Assembly: GCA_963837285.1 (NCBI GenBank)
Contig: CAWIMS010000002.1
Span: forward strand, 682,001-746,000
From: Planosporangium sp963837285
Lineage (GTDB): Bacteria > Actinomycetota > Actinomycetes > Mycobacteriales > Micromonosporaceae
DNA: 64,000 nt
Direction: 5' to 3'
Part shown: positions 40,321-48,052 of the stretch, one piece after another
How positions within the stretch are numbered: position 1 is the first letter of the stretch
Layout: every line of letters starts with the position of its first letter
Notes under the pieces: generated by a model
What the model was told of the DNA's origin: nothing
Seen by the model: the letters and a program-made list of their open reading frames with translations, nothing else
Database searches by the model: none
Position numbers and translations under genes: made by a program

Positions 40321-41967
40321 GTGACGGAGATTCGGTTCGATATCGACCTCGACCACCCGCCCGAGCGGGTCTGGCGGGCGTTGACCGATCCCCGGCACCT
40401 GAGCGAATGGTTCTTTCGAGCCGAGGTCGACCCCGCCGACCGTAACCGGCTGCGGCTGCGCCCCGACCGGGCCGACGGCCTCGGCGGCCAGGTCGACGTC
40501 GAGGTCCTGGACGCGGCCGCGCCCAGCCGGTTCGTGACCCGCTGGCAGGGCGATGAGCTGCATATCCGGGTGGCGATCACGATCGCGCCGGCCGGCGACC
40601 GAAGTCGCCTGACCTTCGTCCAGCGCGGCTTCCTGGGCCGGCGCGGGACGCTGCGCCGGCGGGTGCTGCGGACCGCGTACGGTCGGACGTTCACCGAGCG
40701 GCTGCCCAACGTGCTGGACCGCATCGCGGGGCAGGAGCCGACCGTACTGATCGCGCTGAAGACGCCCACGCCGCCCGGCAACCTCGGGGCGGCGGCCCGG
40801 TCGGCGGCCGACCGGCGCAACGACGACGGTTTCCGGGGCCGGCGGGTGCGCCGATTCGAGGTGCGTACGGTAGGCGGTGACGCCGCCCGGCAGAGCGTCC
40901 TGGTACTCGCGGACCGGGTAGCGGAGTCTGCCGGTTCCGCGCTCGCGCGCGGGGTCGCCGTCGTTCCCGTTGATCCTGCCGGCGCTGGTGTTTTCGGCCC
41001 GGCTGGCGGCGTGACCGGCCGCGCCGTCGTCGAGGCGGCCGGCCAGGGTGTCCTGGGGGTGGCCGGCAGCGGTGTTATCGGGGTGGCCGGCCGCGCCGTT
41101 GTCCCGTCAGCCTCCGCATGGCGCGCGGCGCAACCGGCCGGCCGTCGGCACCGGGCCGTGGCGGTGCCGTACCGGTGGGGCAGCCACACCCGCTCGATCC
41201 GGCGCTTCGTCGCCATGCGCCCGATCGGTGACGAGCCGACCCGCATGCTGCACGCCGACGGGGCGCGCCGGCGGCTGGACGTGGTCTCGCACAACGCCGT
41301 CTCGCCGTCGCGCCGGATGTTCGCCGGGATCTTGACCGAACTGGGAGCGTGGGCCCGATCGGTTCCGGGCTGGACGGCTGAACGGCGCAGCGCGGCGATG
41401 GCGGTCAGCGCCGCGATCCTGCTAGTAATGGCGGTCGCGGCAGTAGTCACGGCGCGGATGACGGTGCCACCCGGGGCCGCGCCCCCGCAGGTGGGCGGCG
41501 CGGCGGAGCCGCCACCCGGCTTCGCGGTGGTGCCCGGCCAGCAGCGGGACATCGGCGGGCCGAGCCGGTCGGCGTCTGCCCCGGCCACGCCATCGGTACC
41601 GGCCGACTCGGCGAACCCGACCGTGTCTCCCGTCGCGGCCGGCCCGGCAGAGTTGAGCGCGAGCTACCGCACCGCGTCCACCTGGATCGGCGGGTACCAG
41701 GGTGAGGTGACCATCCGCAACGACGGTGACGCCGATGTCGACGACTGGACCAGTACGGTCACGCTCCCGCTGCTCGGGCTCACGGTCGGATCGGTACACG
41801 GGGCACGGTTCCGGCAGAACGGGCGAACGGTAACGTTCACCCCGCTGGCTCAGGCGGGTACGGTCTCCTCCGGCGGTACGGTCCGCTTCGACTTCAGCGT
41901 GGACGGCGTCGGGCAGCCCACCGCCTGTACGGTCGACGGCCGCTCGTGTGCCGGGGTATCGGGATGA
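40321..41967 (+). CDS. SRPBCC (AHSA1-like) domain fused to a membrane helix and C-terminal CBM2-like domain
   Basis: A 548-residue protein of unusual architecture. Residues 1-140 form an AHSA1-type START-like domain (EIRFDIDLDHPPERVWRALTDPRHLSEWFF, then GQVDVEVLDAAAPSRFVTRW). Residues about 195-265 are a low-complexity Val/Gly/Ala tract (GVLGVAGSGVIGVAGRAVV). One helix spans about 357-380 (AAMAVSAAILLVMAVAAVVT), followed by a Pro-rich linker. Residues about 440-548 resemble a family 2 cellulose-binding module (ELSASYRTASTWIGGYQGEVTIRND, WTSTVTLPLLG, then a CTVDGRSC Cys pair). The topology would place START inside and CBM outside. Function unknown; GTG 40321 is between smpB and ssrA. Confidence 0.75.
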   Translation: MTEIRFDIDLDHPPERVWRALTDPRHLSEWFFRAEVDPADRNRLRLRPDRADGLGGQVDVEVLDAAAPSRFVTRWQGDELHIRVAITIAPAGDRSRLTFVQRGFLGRRGTLRRRVLRTAYGRTFTERLPNVLDRIAGQEPTVLIALKTPTPPGNLGAAARSAADRRNDDGFRGRRVRRFEVRTVGGDAARQSVLVLADRVAESAGSALARGVAVVPVDPAGAGVFGPAGGVTGRAVVEAAGQGVLGVAGSGVIGVAGRAVVPSASAWRAAQPAGRRHRAVAVPYRWGSHTRSIRRFVAMRPIGDEPTRMLHADGARRRLDVVSHNAVSPSRRMFAGILTELGAWARSVPGWTAERRSAAMAVSAAILLVMAVAAVVTARMTVPPGAAPPQVGGAAEPPPGFAVVPGQQRDIGGPSRSASAPATPSVPADSANPTVSPVAAGPAELSASYRTASTWIGGYQGEVTIRNDGDADVDDWTSTVTLPLLGLTVGSVHGARFRQNGRTVTFTPLAQAGTVSSGGTVRFDFSVDGVGQPTACTVDGRSCAGVSG

Positions 41968-42027
41968 ATCTTGGTCGGTGTGGCGTTAAGCTTGGTTGGT
42001 CGCAGATCGCGGCGGTAACAGGATCTC

Positions 42028-42399
42028 GGGGGTGACTGGTTTCGACTTCGTGCGTCGAGGCAGGTGAAGCGAGCCGAGGAAGCCGACGTTGTCTCGTGAA
42101 TCATTCGTCGGAAAGTTATAAGCGCCAACTACAAGCGCGCACAGCTCACTCTCGCCGCCTAGGCGAGGCAGTGAGCTTGTCGGTCCGGGGATGCCTTCGC
42201 CCCGGTTACCGGCATCAGTAAGAAGGCTGGCCAAGCAAGCCCGGTCGCGGGGCTTGTGCGGCGAGATCAATCGCGACTGGGCCCGTCACACCGACTCGCT
42301 CGCGTGATCGGAGGGGCCGAGTAGAGGCATAGCGAGCTGCGCTCGGAGAAGCCCTGGCAAAGCGACGAAGGACCCGGGTTCGATTCCCGGCACCTCCAC
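42028..42399 (+). ncRNA. ssrA: Transfer-messenger RNA
   Basis: Begins GGGGGTGACTGGTTTCGACT, the near-universal tmRNA 5' end, and ends with a tRNA-like T-arm GGTTCGATTCCCGGCACCTC. The resume region AAAGTTATAAGCGCC leads into the tag frame from about 42124. The tag reads ANYKRAQLTLAA and stops at TAG 42160-42162; the LAA end is the ClpXP degron. The genomic 3' end is CTCCACT, so CCA is not fully encoded. It rescues stalled ribosomes with SmpB. The 3' end is a classical integration site, and accessory genes start right after it. Confidence 0.95.
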
Positions 42400-42411
42400 T
42401 GCAAGATCAAC

Positions 42412-42443
42412 GGCGGCGTCACCTGACATGGGGGTGGCGCCGC
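42412..42443 (+). terminator. Hairpin terminator after tmRNA
   Basis: An 11-bp stem, GCGGCGTCACC (42413-42423) pairing with GGTGGCGCCGC (42433-42443) with one G-U pair, and a 9-base loop, followed by TTCCGTCAT. It starts 14 bases after the mature 3' end. Confidence 0.65.
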
Positions 42444-42554
42444 TTCCGTCATCGCTCGCCGGCTCGTCTGTCAGACGCCGAGCACCTGCGTCTGCGCGGC
42501 AGTGTGGGCATGTCGGAGTAGCGCCAATGGCCGCGACCGCCTCCTATCCAGGTG

Positions 42555-42567
42555 ACTACACTGTAGT
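42555..42567. promoter_or_regulatory. Antitoxin operator/-10 region
   Basis: ACTACACTGTAGT, a 6-bp perfect inverted repeat around one C. It overlaps a TACACT -10-like hexamer (42557-42562) that would place the transcript start on or next to the antitoxin ATG (42569), giving a leaderless mRNA. Autorepression by the antitoxin is the expected use. Confidence 0.5.
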
Positions 42568-42568
42568 G

Positions 42569-43018
42569 ATGAGTGCTCCGCGTTCCGTCCGCTTCGACGA
42601 AGCCGTGCTGGCCCGGCTTGACCGGTACGTTCGCGAACATCCGGGATCCTCGTCGTCTTCGGTGGCGAACATGTTCATCGATGAGTCGTTGCGTACGTAT
42701 GAACACCCCGGCGTCGTGTTCAGGTCCGGGCCGACCGGCAGGCGTGCGGCTCTGGCCGGCGGGCCGGACATATGGGAGATCATTGCCGCTTTACGTGCAG
42801 TCCGCGATGAGGCGCCCGACCTGGAGGGCGAAGATCTGGCTGCCGAACTGGTCGCGGTCACCGGCGTCGGCAGAGAGGGGATCGCGACGGCTTTGCGCTA
42901 CTACGCTGCCTATCCCGGTGAGGTCGACGAGCGAATCGAGGTCAACCAGGACGCGGCCCATCGCGAGGAGCAACTGTGGCAGGCGGAGCAGCGCCTACTA
43001 CGACGGGGCAGCACGTGA
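42569..43018 (+). CDS. Antitoxin with ribbon-helix-helix and DUF433-like region
   Basis: A 149-residue protein. The N-terminus (SVRFDEAVLARLDRYVREHPGSSSSSVANMFIDESLRTYE) looks like a ribbon-helix-helix DNA-binding module. The middle and C-terminal part (EHPGVVFRSGPTGRRAALAGGPDIWEIIAALRAV, then IATALRYYAAYPGEVDERIEVNQ) follows the DUF433-type antitoxin pattern. The toxin gene overlaps its stop (GTGA). DUF433/DUF5615 pairs are proposed type II toxin-antitoxin modules. ATG 42569 is chosen because an operator-like palindrome lies just upstream; it is the first gene after tmRNA. Confidence 0.78.
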   Translation: MSAPRSVRFDEAVLARLDRYVREHPGSSSSSVANMFIDESLRTYEHPGVVFRSGPTGRRAALAGGPDIWEIIAALRAVRDEAPDLEGEDLAAELVAVTGVGREGIATALRYYAAYPGEVDERIEVNQDAAHREEQLWQAEQRLLRRGST

Positions 43019-43371
43019 CAGGGCTACTGCTCGACGAGATGTATCCGCCGTCCCTGGCGGGGCAACTACGCGATCACGGTCACGATGTCGTGGCGGCGTT
43101 GGAGGTCGAGGTCGGCCTGTCGTCGAAGTCTGATGACGATGTCCTCGCATGGGCGCCCCGCAACAACCGCTGCGTGGTCACGGAGAATGTGCGCGACTTC
43201 GCTCGGTTGGCGTCCACGACATCCCACGCTGGGATCATCTTCGTTTCCTCGCAGCGCTTCCCTCGGACCAGAAGCGGGCTGGTCAGGCTGGCTACGGCCC
43301 TCGACGGCGTCCTGAGCACGAAGCTTCTACCGCCCACCGACGGAGTGATCTGGCTCAGTTCGCCCGGTTAG
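43015..43371 (+). CDS. DUF5615 PIN-like toxin
   Basis: A 118-residue PIN-like protein. It has LLLDEMYPPSLAGQLRDHGHDVVAA (the first acidic motif), then DDDVLAWAPRNNRCVVTENVRDF with the second acidic motif and the T-E/D-N signature, and HAGIIFVSSQRFPR. PIN-like domains cut RNA with Mg2+. It is the predicted toxin partner of the upstream antitoxin, with a four-base overlap. In the typical family motif the residue before N-x-x-D-F is T-x-D; here it is TENVRDF. Confidence 0.8.
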   Translation: MTGLLLDEMYPPSLAGQLRDHGHDVVAALEVEVGLSSKSDDDVLAWAPRNNRCVVTENVRDFARLASTTSHAGIIFVSSQRFPRTRSGLVRLATALDGVLSTKLLPPTDGVIWLSSPG

Positions 43372-43429
43372 GCCGTCGGCTGACCTTGGCTGACCATCGG
43401 TGTCGGGCAAGGGCTCGGGCAGGGTATCG

Positions 43430-43741
43430 ATGGCCGCGCCGATCGCCACCCGCCCGCGGCTACGCACCCGGCTGTTCTAGCGCCTGCACGTCTACCACGG
43501 GCGCAAGCGCGAGCCGAAGGGTCTGGGTGAGGCCGACTACATGCGGCGGCTGTTGTGCGCGGTGCACACCGAAGGTGTGTGGTCACACGTCAAACGCCGC
43601 CTGGGTAACCTCGCCGCCTGCGGCACCGATCAACTCGCCGCGACCGTACGGACCCGGCTGAAGTCCATCCAGTACCGGCCGGCGTTGATCGACGCGTTCA
43701 TCACCGAGACCGGCCTGGTGATCCAACCCCAACCTCCGTAA
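43430..43741 (+). pseudogene. IS630 family transposase remnant
   Basis: ATG 43430 opens MAAPIATRPRLRTRLF then a TAG stop. The same frame continues RLHVYHGRKREPKGLGEADYMRRLL, then jumps directly to GVWSHVKRRLGNLAACGTDQL and VRTRLKSIQYRPALIDAFI. In intact IS630-type transposases about 60 residues with the DDE aspartate and the NPxE motif lie between these parts, so the catalytic core is deleted. It has an internal stop and no inverted repeats I can identify. It marks past mobile-element activity after tmRNA. Confidence 0.8.
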
Positions 43742-43762
43742 CCAGACCCACGCGCTCAGCCC

Positions 43763-44137
43763 TCAGTTGTGGACGGCTACGTCGATCTCCTCAACACGAA
43801 ATCGGACAATGTCCCGGACTACCGTGTCGGGCAGCGGCTTGGCGAGCGTGAACCGGATCGTCCCCTTCGACAGCTCGTACCCCGTGAGCTTGTCGCGGAC
43901 CACGTCCACGGCCTTCGGACTGAACGGGAAGATGCTCAGGTGATCCTTCGTGGTCCGGAAGCCGAGCAAGGGACGACGCTTGTACCTCAGCGCCGCCATC
44001 CCGTAGCTCCAGCCGTCCTCAGCATCCGGCGCAATGTCCCTCACCAGTGCCCGGATGTGCTCGAACGCGGCTCGTGTTGGCCTGTCAAGACCCTCGAAAT
44101 ACTCATCCACCGCTGACACACCGGTGACGATACACAT
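43763..44137 (-). CDS. DUF1801 / YdhG-like protein
   Basis: A 124-residue protein with VDEYFEGLDRPTRAAFEHIRALVRDIAPDAEDGWSYGMAALRYKRRPLLGFRTTKDHLSIFPFSP and LSKGTIRFTLAKPLPDTVV. This is the YdhG/DUF1801 fold, members of which have been called iron chaperone-like (frataxin-related). The function in actinobacteria is not established. ATG 44137 is possible, but GTG 44122 (VSAVDEYF) is an alternative. It stands alone between the IS630 remnant and a 358-bp gap. Confidence 0.82.
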   Translation of the reverse strand: MCIVTGVSAVDEYFEGLDRPTRAAFEHIRALVRDIAPDAEDGWSYGMAALRYKRRPLLGFRTTKDHLSIFPFSPKAVDVVRDKLTGYELSKGTIRFTLAKPLPDTVVRDIVRFRVEEIDVAVHN

Positions 44138-44495
44138 AGCCGCACCGTACCTTCATGATCACCCTGACGATTCGTCCTCGGGTACTGGGACCGCCACTAC
44201 CGCAGGTGGTACCCAGAGTTCAGCCGCTATCCGGCAGCTCAGGTAGTCACGTCTCTTCAGTCTGCCGCCACCGACCAAGTGTCGGGCGCATGACTACGAA
44301 TGCATTGCTCGGGTTGTTTCCATTGTCAATAGCGCAACGCCGTCCGGGTCAAATAGCGCCTCTTCATCCATGCCGCATTCGTCGGCGTTGCGACAGACGG
44401 TTAAGCCTTCGTGACCGGTTGGCTCACTGATCGATACGGTTGACTAGGCGCTCTCGGCGTAGCCTGCGTCAAGGCTGCGCTACAAGGAGTGACCA
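44138..44495. other. Gene-free stretch upstream of the PD-(D/E)XK gene
   Basis: 358 bp with no convincing coding frame, hairpin or repeat. GC content drops in the middle (TTGTTTCCATTGTCAATAGC near 44310). The promoter of the rightward gene at 44496 should be here, but no clear hexamers are seen. Confidence 0.5.
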
Positions 44496-45905
44496 ATGAC
44501 CGAAGACAGTTGGCTTGCTGCCCGCCTCATTCCTACTTCAGGAATCAACGGCGCCGAGGAGCAGGAGCGCCGAGCGACATCGGCTCTCCTCGCAGTAATG
44601 AGTGCGGTAAGGGAGTTCGGACGGGCTCTGACGCAGCCGTACGGAGCGCCGGCCGGTTCGGTGCAGACCTTCATCGAGGTCCCCTTCATGCTGGGCGACG
44701 CGAAGGTCTTTCCTGATGGCCTCATCCGGATAGTCCGGGGGCAGCGCGAGTGGACCGCTCTCGTGGAGGTCAAGACTGGCGGGAACGAGCTTCGGGCCGA
44801 GCAGCTTGACCGCTACCTTGACGTCGCTAGGGAGCAGGGCTTCGACGCCCTGATTACGATCTCGAACCAGATTCCGCCGGTACCAGGGCAGCATCCGACC
44901 GCAGTCGACAAGCGAAAGTTGCGGAAGGTCGCGCTGCACCACCTGCCGTGGTCCGAGGTGCTGACCGTCGCCGTCATGCAGAAGGAATACCGGGGCGTCG
45001 CGGATCCGGATCAAGCGTGGATCTTGGGCGAGCTGATCCGGTATCTGGAGCATCCCAAGTCGGGTGCCCTTGAGTTCACCGATATGGGCACGGGCTGGGT
45101 ACCGCTGCGGGATGCAGTAGGGGCGGGCACGCTCCGCGCAACCGACGCGATGGCACCCGCGGTCGCCGGTCGGTTTGACGCGCTCGTCCGCTTCGCCGGC
45201 CTCAAGCTGGGCCGGCAACTCGGTACCGAAGTCATCCCGGCGCTCAGCCGGCGAGAGCTGGCCGAGCCTGCGACGCGGACTCAGGCATTGGTAGCTCAGC
45301 TGTCGACCACGGGGACCATGACGGCGGCCTTGCGGATACCGGGCGCTGTAGGTGTCTTGTCCGTGACCGCTGATCTGCGCGCATCTAAGATCATTTGTCA
45401 TGTTGATGTAGACGCGCCGCGCGAGGGCCGCCCCACTACGCGGGTGAACTGGCTGGTCCGTCAGCTCAAGAACGCACCGGCCACCGTGCGGCTGGAGTCC
45501 TTCGCCGCGTACGCCCGAGGGTCGGGCAGCGCCGAACTCCTCAGCGCGGTGCGCGAGAACCCTGCGCTCCTCATCGGAGATCCCAGCAAGGAGCTTCGGG
45601 CCTTCCGAGTAGCGGCCACCTCGCCGGCGGGAACCAAGCGGGGTACCGGCCGAGGCTGCTTCATCGACTCGGTACTCGCGGCGATCGACAGCTTCTACGA
45701 GGAGGTCATCCAAAACCTCAAGCCATGGATGCCGGCTCCGCCCAAGATGCGCTCGCCAGAGGAGACCGTCGAAGTGGAGCCGGTGTCGCCAGCGCTCGTC
45801 TCGACCGCCATCTCATCTCAGGACGGACCCCAGTTCGAAGCCACCGCTGTTCCAAGCTCCGCCGCTGCCAGCGTTGAGCCCGGAACGGCGCCGGCCTCGC
45901 CCTAG
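44496..45905 (+). CDS. Predicted PD-(D/E)XK nuclease-like protein, orphan
   Basis: A 469-residue protein. Residues about 55-110 contain a PD-(D/E)XK-type core: an acidic residue in FIEVPFMLGDAKVFPDGLIR, then TALVEVKTGGNELRAEQLDRYLDVAREQGFDALITISNQ, where E-V-K fits the E-x-K motif and a Gln follows. The remainder (LGELIRYLEHPKSGALEF, VDVDAPREGRPTTRVNWLVRQL) is conserved in a family of actinobacterial proteins of unknown role. The tail is Pro/Ser/Ala-rich. It has no methyltransferase or other partner nearby. It could be a stand-alone defence nuclease; that is inference. Confidence 0.65.
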   Translation: MTEDSWLAARLIPTSGINGAEEQERRATSALLAVMSAVREFGRALTQPYGAPAGSVQTFIEVPFMLGDAKVFPDGLIRIVRGQREWTALVEVKTGGNELRAEQLDRYLDVAREQGFDALITISNQIPPVPGQHPTAVDKRKLRKVALHHLPWSEVLTVAVMQKEYRGVADPDQAWILGELIRYLEHPKSGALEFTDMGTGWVPLRDAVGAGTLRATDAMAPAVAGRFDALVRFAGLKLGRQLGTEVIPALSRRELAEPATRTQALVAQLSTTGTMTAALRIPGAVGVLSVTADLRASKIICHVDVDAPREGRPTTRVNWLVRQLKNAPATVRLESFAAYARGSGSAELLSAVRENPALLIGDPSKELRAFRVAATSPAGTKRGTGRGCFIDSVLAAIDSFYEEVIQNLKPWMPAPPKMRSPEETVEVEPVSPALVSTAISSQDGPQFEATAVPSSAAASVEPGTAPASP

Positions 45906-45942
45906 CTGCCCAGGGGCGCTAATTGATCATCGTCGCGGCAGG

Positions 45943-46156
45943 ATCACATTCGGCGTCCACCCGCCGCGCGACACCTGGACGACCTACACGCTCTGCTCGG
46001 GCAACAACTGGGGCAACATCATCTACTACGAGTACCCCCGACTACAAGACGCTGCATTACTACGACTTCTCAAGGAACAGCGGCTGCAAGACGTTCTCCG
46101 AACCGCCGACGGGCAATGCGATCGAGGTGCAGAGCCTCACGCTCAATATGCTCTGA
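45943..46156 (+). pseudogene. Remnant of a small secreted-type protein, frameshifted
   Basis: A frame reading ITFGVHPPRDTWTTYTLC, SGNNWGNIIYYEYP breaks at a CCCCC run (about 46036-46040). Removing one C lets it continue DYKTLHYYDFSRNSGCKTF, SEPPTGNAIEVQSLTLNML and stop at TGA 46154-46156. There is no start codon or signal peptide at the 5' side. Family unknown. It could be one gene with a sequencing error or a decayed fragment. Confidence 0.45.
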
Positions 46157-46351
46157 GTCAGCGCTGGGCCCCGGCCGTGGTTAGGTAGGGACGTGGCCGG
46201 GGCCAACGTGCGGCGTTCGACGCGAGCGCGCTGGAGCGTGCCCTGCTCACCGCAGTCAACGGGATCGCGGCCCGGCACGCGTAACACCGGTTGATCCACT
46301 TACCCGAAGATCGACTTCACGTCGAGATGGCGAGCGTCGGGTCTATCGATA

Positions 46352-46372
46352 ATCTTAAATCTTCTTAAAGAT
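46352..46372 (+). promoter_or_regulatory. AT-rich near-palindrome upstream of the chitosanase gene
   Basis: ATCTTAAATCTTCTTAAAGA followed by T: an interrupted inverted repeat with ATCTT/AAGAT ends and two TCTTAAA direct repeats, about 80 bp before the start. It is an isolated AT-rich island typical of a regulator site; the binding protein is unknown. Confidence 0.4.
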
Positions 46373-46448
46373 GATTACGCGACAGGGGTTGCGGGTGCTT
46401 CGATCCGTTAATCAGTCTTACTAGCGATTGCTGGAGGGCACCCCAGCC

Positions 46449-47219
46449 ATGTCATCCACCCGTACGCGCTTCGCTGTGGTAGCCGCCGCGGCTCTCGCGC
46501 TCGCCGCCCCGCTCGCTATCAGGACCGCCGCTGACGCTGCCACGACGCACACCGATGTCAAGGCAGACTCGTTCACGGCCGCCCAGGTGCTGGCTGGCGT
46601 CAAGAAGAACATGACGACCGCGAAGAAGGTCAACTCCAAGCCCCACATCAACACCATGACGCGCAAACAGAACGTGAACGTGTTCCAGGTGGCGTCGGGC
46701 GTCTTCGCCTACACCTCCAGCATGGCCATCGACACCGATGGCAGCGACCCCGACCCTGATCCGGATCACCAGGGCGAAACCACGTTCCAAGACAGCAACG
46801 GCAAGAACTTGGGCGCGCACCACGTGCCGTTCTACGTGCTGGGCGACGACTGCTTTGATAAGAAGAAGCCCTGCCCGCACTTCTTCTTCAAGGAGCACAA
46901 CATCAAGGGCCGGCAGTTCGCGCTGATGTTTTACAAGGGCAAGGTCATCGGCTCGATCTTCGGCGACACGCAGACCGCGAACGACCAAGACACCTCGGAC
47001 AACGACTCCCGCGAACTGGGCGAGGCGTCGGTGAAGGCGGCCCAACTGCTCGGCATCCCCAGCAGCGGCACCAGCGGTGGTGTGGACAACGGCGTGACCG
47101 TGGTGATGTTCTCCGGCTCGTCCTGGGTCGTGAATGGCACCAACTCCAACCTGAACGCCAATGCCCAGGCCCTGGTCACCAAGGCCCTGAACAGCCTCGG
47201 CACAAGTATGGGTCTCTAG
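46449..47219 (+). CDS. Secreted glycoside hydrolase family 75 (chitosanase-like)
   Basis: A 256-residue exported enzyme. The signal peptide (SSTRTRFAVVAAAALALAAP) cleaves near residue 31. The GH75 pattern is visible: VFAYTSSMAIDTDGSDPDPD with the catalytic-type acidic cluster, TTFQDSNGKNLGAHHVPFYVL, GKVIGSIFGDTQTAND, ELGEASVKAAQLLGI and GVTVVMFSGSSWV. GH75 enzymes are endo-chitosanases first known in fungi. Two cysteines (DDCFDKKKPC) may form a disulphide. ATG 46449 has GGAGGGC upstream. It ends at a strong hairpin. Confidence 0.85.
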   Translation: MSSTRTRFAVVAAAALALAAPLAIRTAADAATTHTDVKADSFTAAQVLAGVKKNMTTAKKVNSKPHINTMTRKQNVNVFQVASGVFAYTSSMAIDTDGSDPDPDPDHQGETTFQDSNGKNLGAHHVPFYVLGDDCFDKKKPCPHFFFKEHNIKGRQFALMFYKGKVIGSIFGDTQTANDQDTSDNDSRELGEASVKAAQLLGIPSSGTSGGVDNGVTVVMFSGSSWVVNGTNSNLNANAQALVTKALNSLGTSMGL

Positions 47220-47239
47220 CCCCTGCAACGGATCCAAGC

Positions 47240-47294
47240 TGAACGCGATCACCACCATATCGCCGATCGGCGAATATGGTGGTGATCGCGTTCA
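47240..47294. terminator. Long hairpin between convergent genes
   Basis: Perfect 21-bp inverted repeat (47240-47260 and 47274-47294); the 13-base loop itself contains the palindrome CGCCGATCGGCG. It lies 21 bases after the chitosanase stop and 37 before the end of the leftward membrane-protein gene. Likely bidirectional terminator. Confidence 0.85.
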
Positions 47295-47330
47295 ATGGGC
47301 CACGCGCTGGAACCGTGCGCCGGGGCTTGG

Positions 47331-47741
47331 CTACAGGCCGCGCCAGTGCTGCCACAGCATCGCCGCGAGGTAGCTCACGACGAGTCCCGCGAGGATGAAC
47401 AGGTACGGCTCGGCGGCGCCGATCCCGTGCCGGATGTCCATCCAGGCTGCCGTGGCCGTGAGTATCAGGGTCATTACCTGCCAGGAGAAGCTCCCGGCCC
47501 GCCGGTGCATCTCCCGGGCGCGCTCGTCGGTGGCCTCAAGGCTGCGCCGGCGGCGAATCGTGCCGATGATCCACAGCGTCGGGAACACCAGCGCGATCAC
47601 AACGAACCCCAACTCGGGGTGGCGGGTCGAGCCGATGACCATCAGGGTCACCGGCAGCAGGACCGCGCCAACCACGGTCCACATGGTCCGCCGCTTGTAG
47701 AAGGTGGCGGCCGGGTCGGTTTCGTCAGGCACCATCTGCAT
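47331..47741 (-). CDS. Small membrane protein paired with an XRE regulator
   Basis: A 136-residue protein with four helices in two pairs (MWTVVGAVLLPVTLMVIGST, LGFVVIALVFPTLWIIGTI, then WQVMTLILTATAAWMDI and LFILAGLVVSYLAAMLW) and a charged loop DERAREMHRRAGSFS. This DUF2178-like pattern recurs downstream of small XRE regulators in many bacteria. Its start overlaps the xre stop by 17 bases. The function is unknown; the pair may sense membrane or stress signals. Confidence 0.75.
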   Translation of the reverse strand: MQMVPDETDPAATFYKRRTMWTVVGAVLLPVTLMVIGSTRHPELGFVVIALVFPTLWIIGTIRRRRSLEATDERAREMHRRAGSFSWQVMTLILTATAAWMDIRHGIGAAEPYLFILAGLVVSYLAAMLWQHWRGL

Positions 47742-47922
47742 GGAATATCTCCTCGACCGGACGGGCGAAGAAGCGGGCCAACGCGATAGCCAACGGAAGA
47801 GATGGGGTGTATCGGCCGACTTCGATTGAGTTGATCGTCTGGCGGGAAACCCGCATTGCCTCGGCGAGCTGCGCCTGGGACAGGTTGCGGGCCAGGCGCA
47901 GGTGTCGCACGTCGTTGTCCAT
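47725..47922 (-). CDS. Small XRE family transcriptional regulator
   Basis: A 65-residue Cro/CI-type helix-turn-helix: VRHLRLARNLSQAQLAEAMRVSRQTINSIEVGRY, then PSLPLAIALARFFARPVEEIF. It belongs to the YozG-like compact regulators that pair with membrane proteins. A perfect 14-bp palindrome lies 16-51 bases upstream of its ATG (47922), consistent with autoregulation. Confidence 0.9.
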   Translation of the reverse strand: MDNDVRHLRLARNLSQAQLAEAMRVSRQTINSIEVGRYTPSLPLAIALARFFARPVEEIFHADGA

Positions 47923-47937
47923 GCCTGCCCGTCACGA

Positions 47938-47973
47938 TGTCAAGCTAACTTTCCATGCCAAGTTAGCTTGACA
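47938..47973. promoter_or_regulatory. Operator of the XRE/membrane-protein operon
   Basis: TGTCAAGCTAACTT (47938-47951) and AAGTTAGCTTGACA (47960-47973) are a perfect inverted repeat with an 8-base spacer. A third half site, TGTCAAGC, follows at about 47983. TTGACA within the right arm can also serve as a -35 element in the other direction. Binding by the adjacent XRE protein is inferred. Confidence 0.75.
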
Positions 47974-48052
47974 CCTCAGGTATGTCAAGCGCGCTTTCCA
48001 GCGATACAGGACCTCAGCTACGGCGTCATGGACGCAAGCAAAGACAGGCGGG

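Noticed and set aside
42428..42568. Upstream extension of the antitoxin gene to an earlier ATG
   Set aside because: The added residues look non-coding, overlap the tmRNA terminator region and would put the operator inside the gene.
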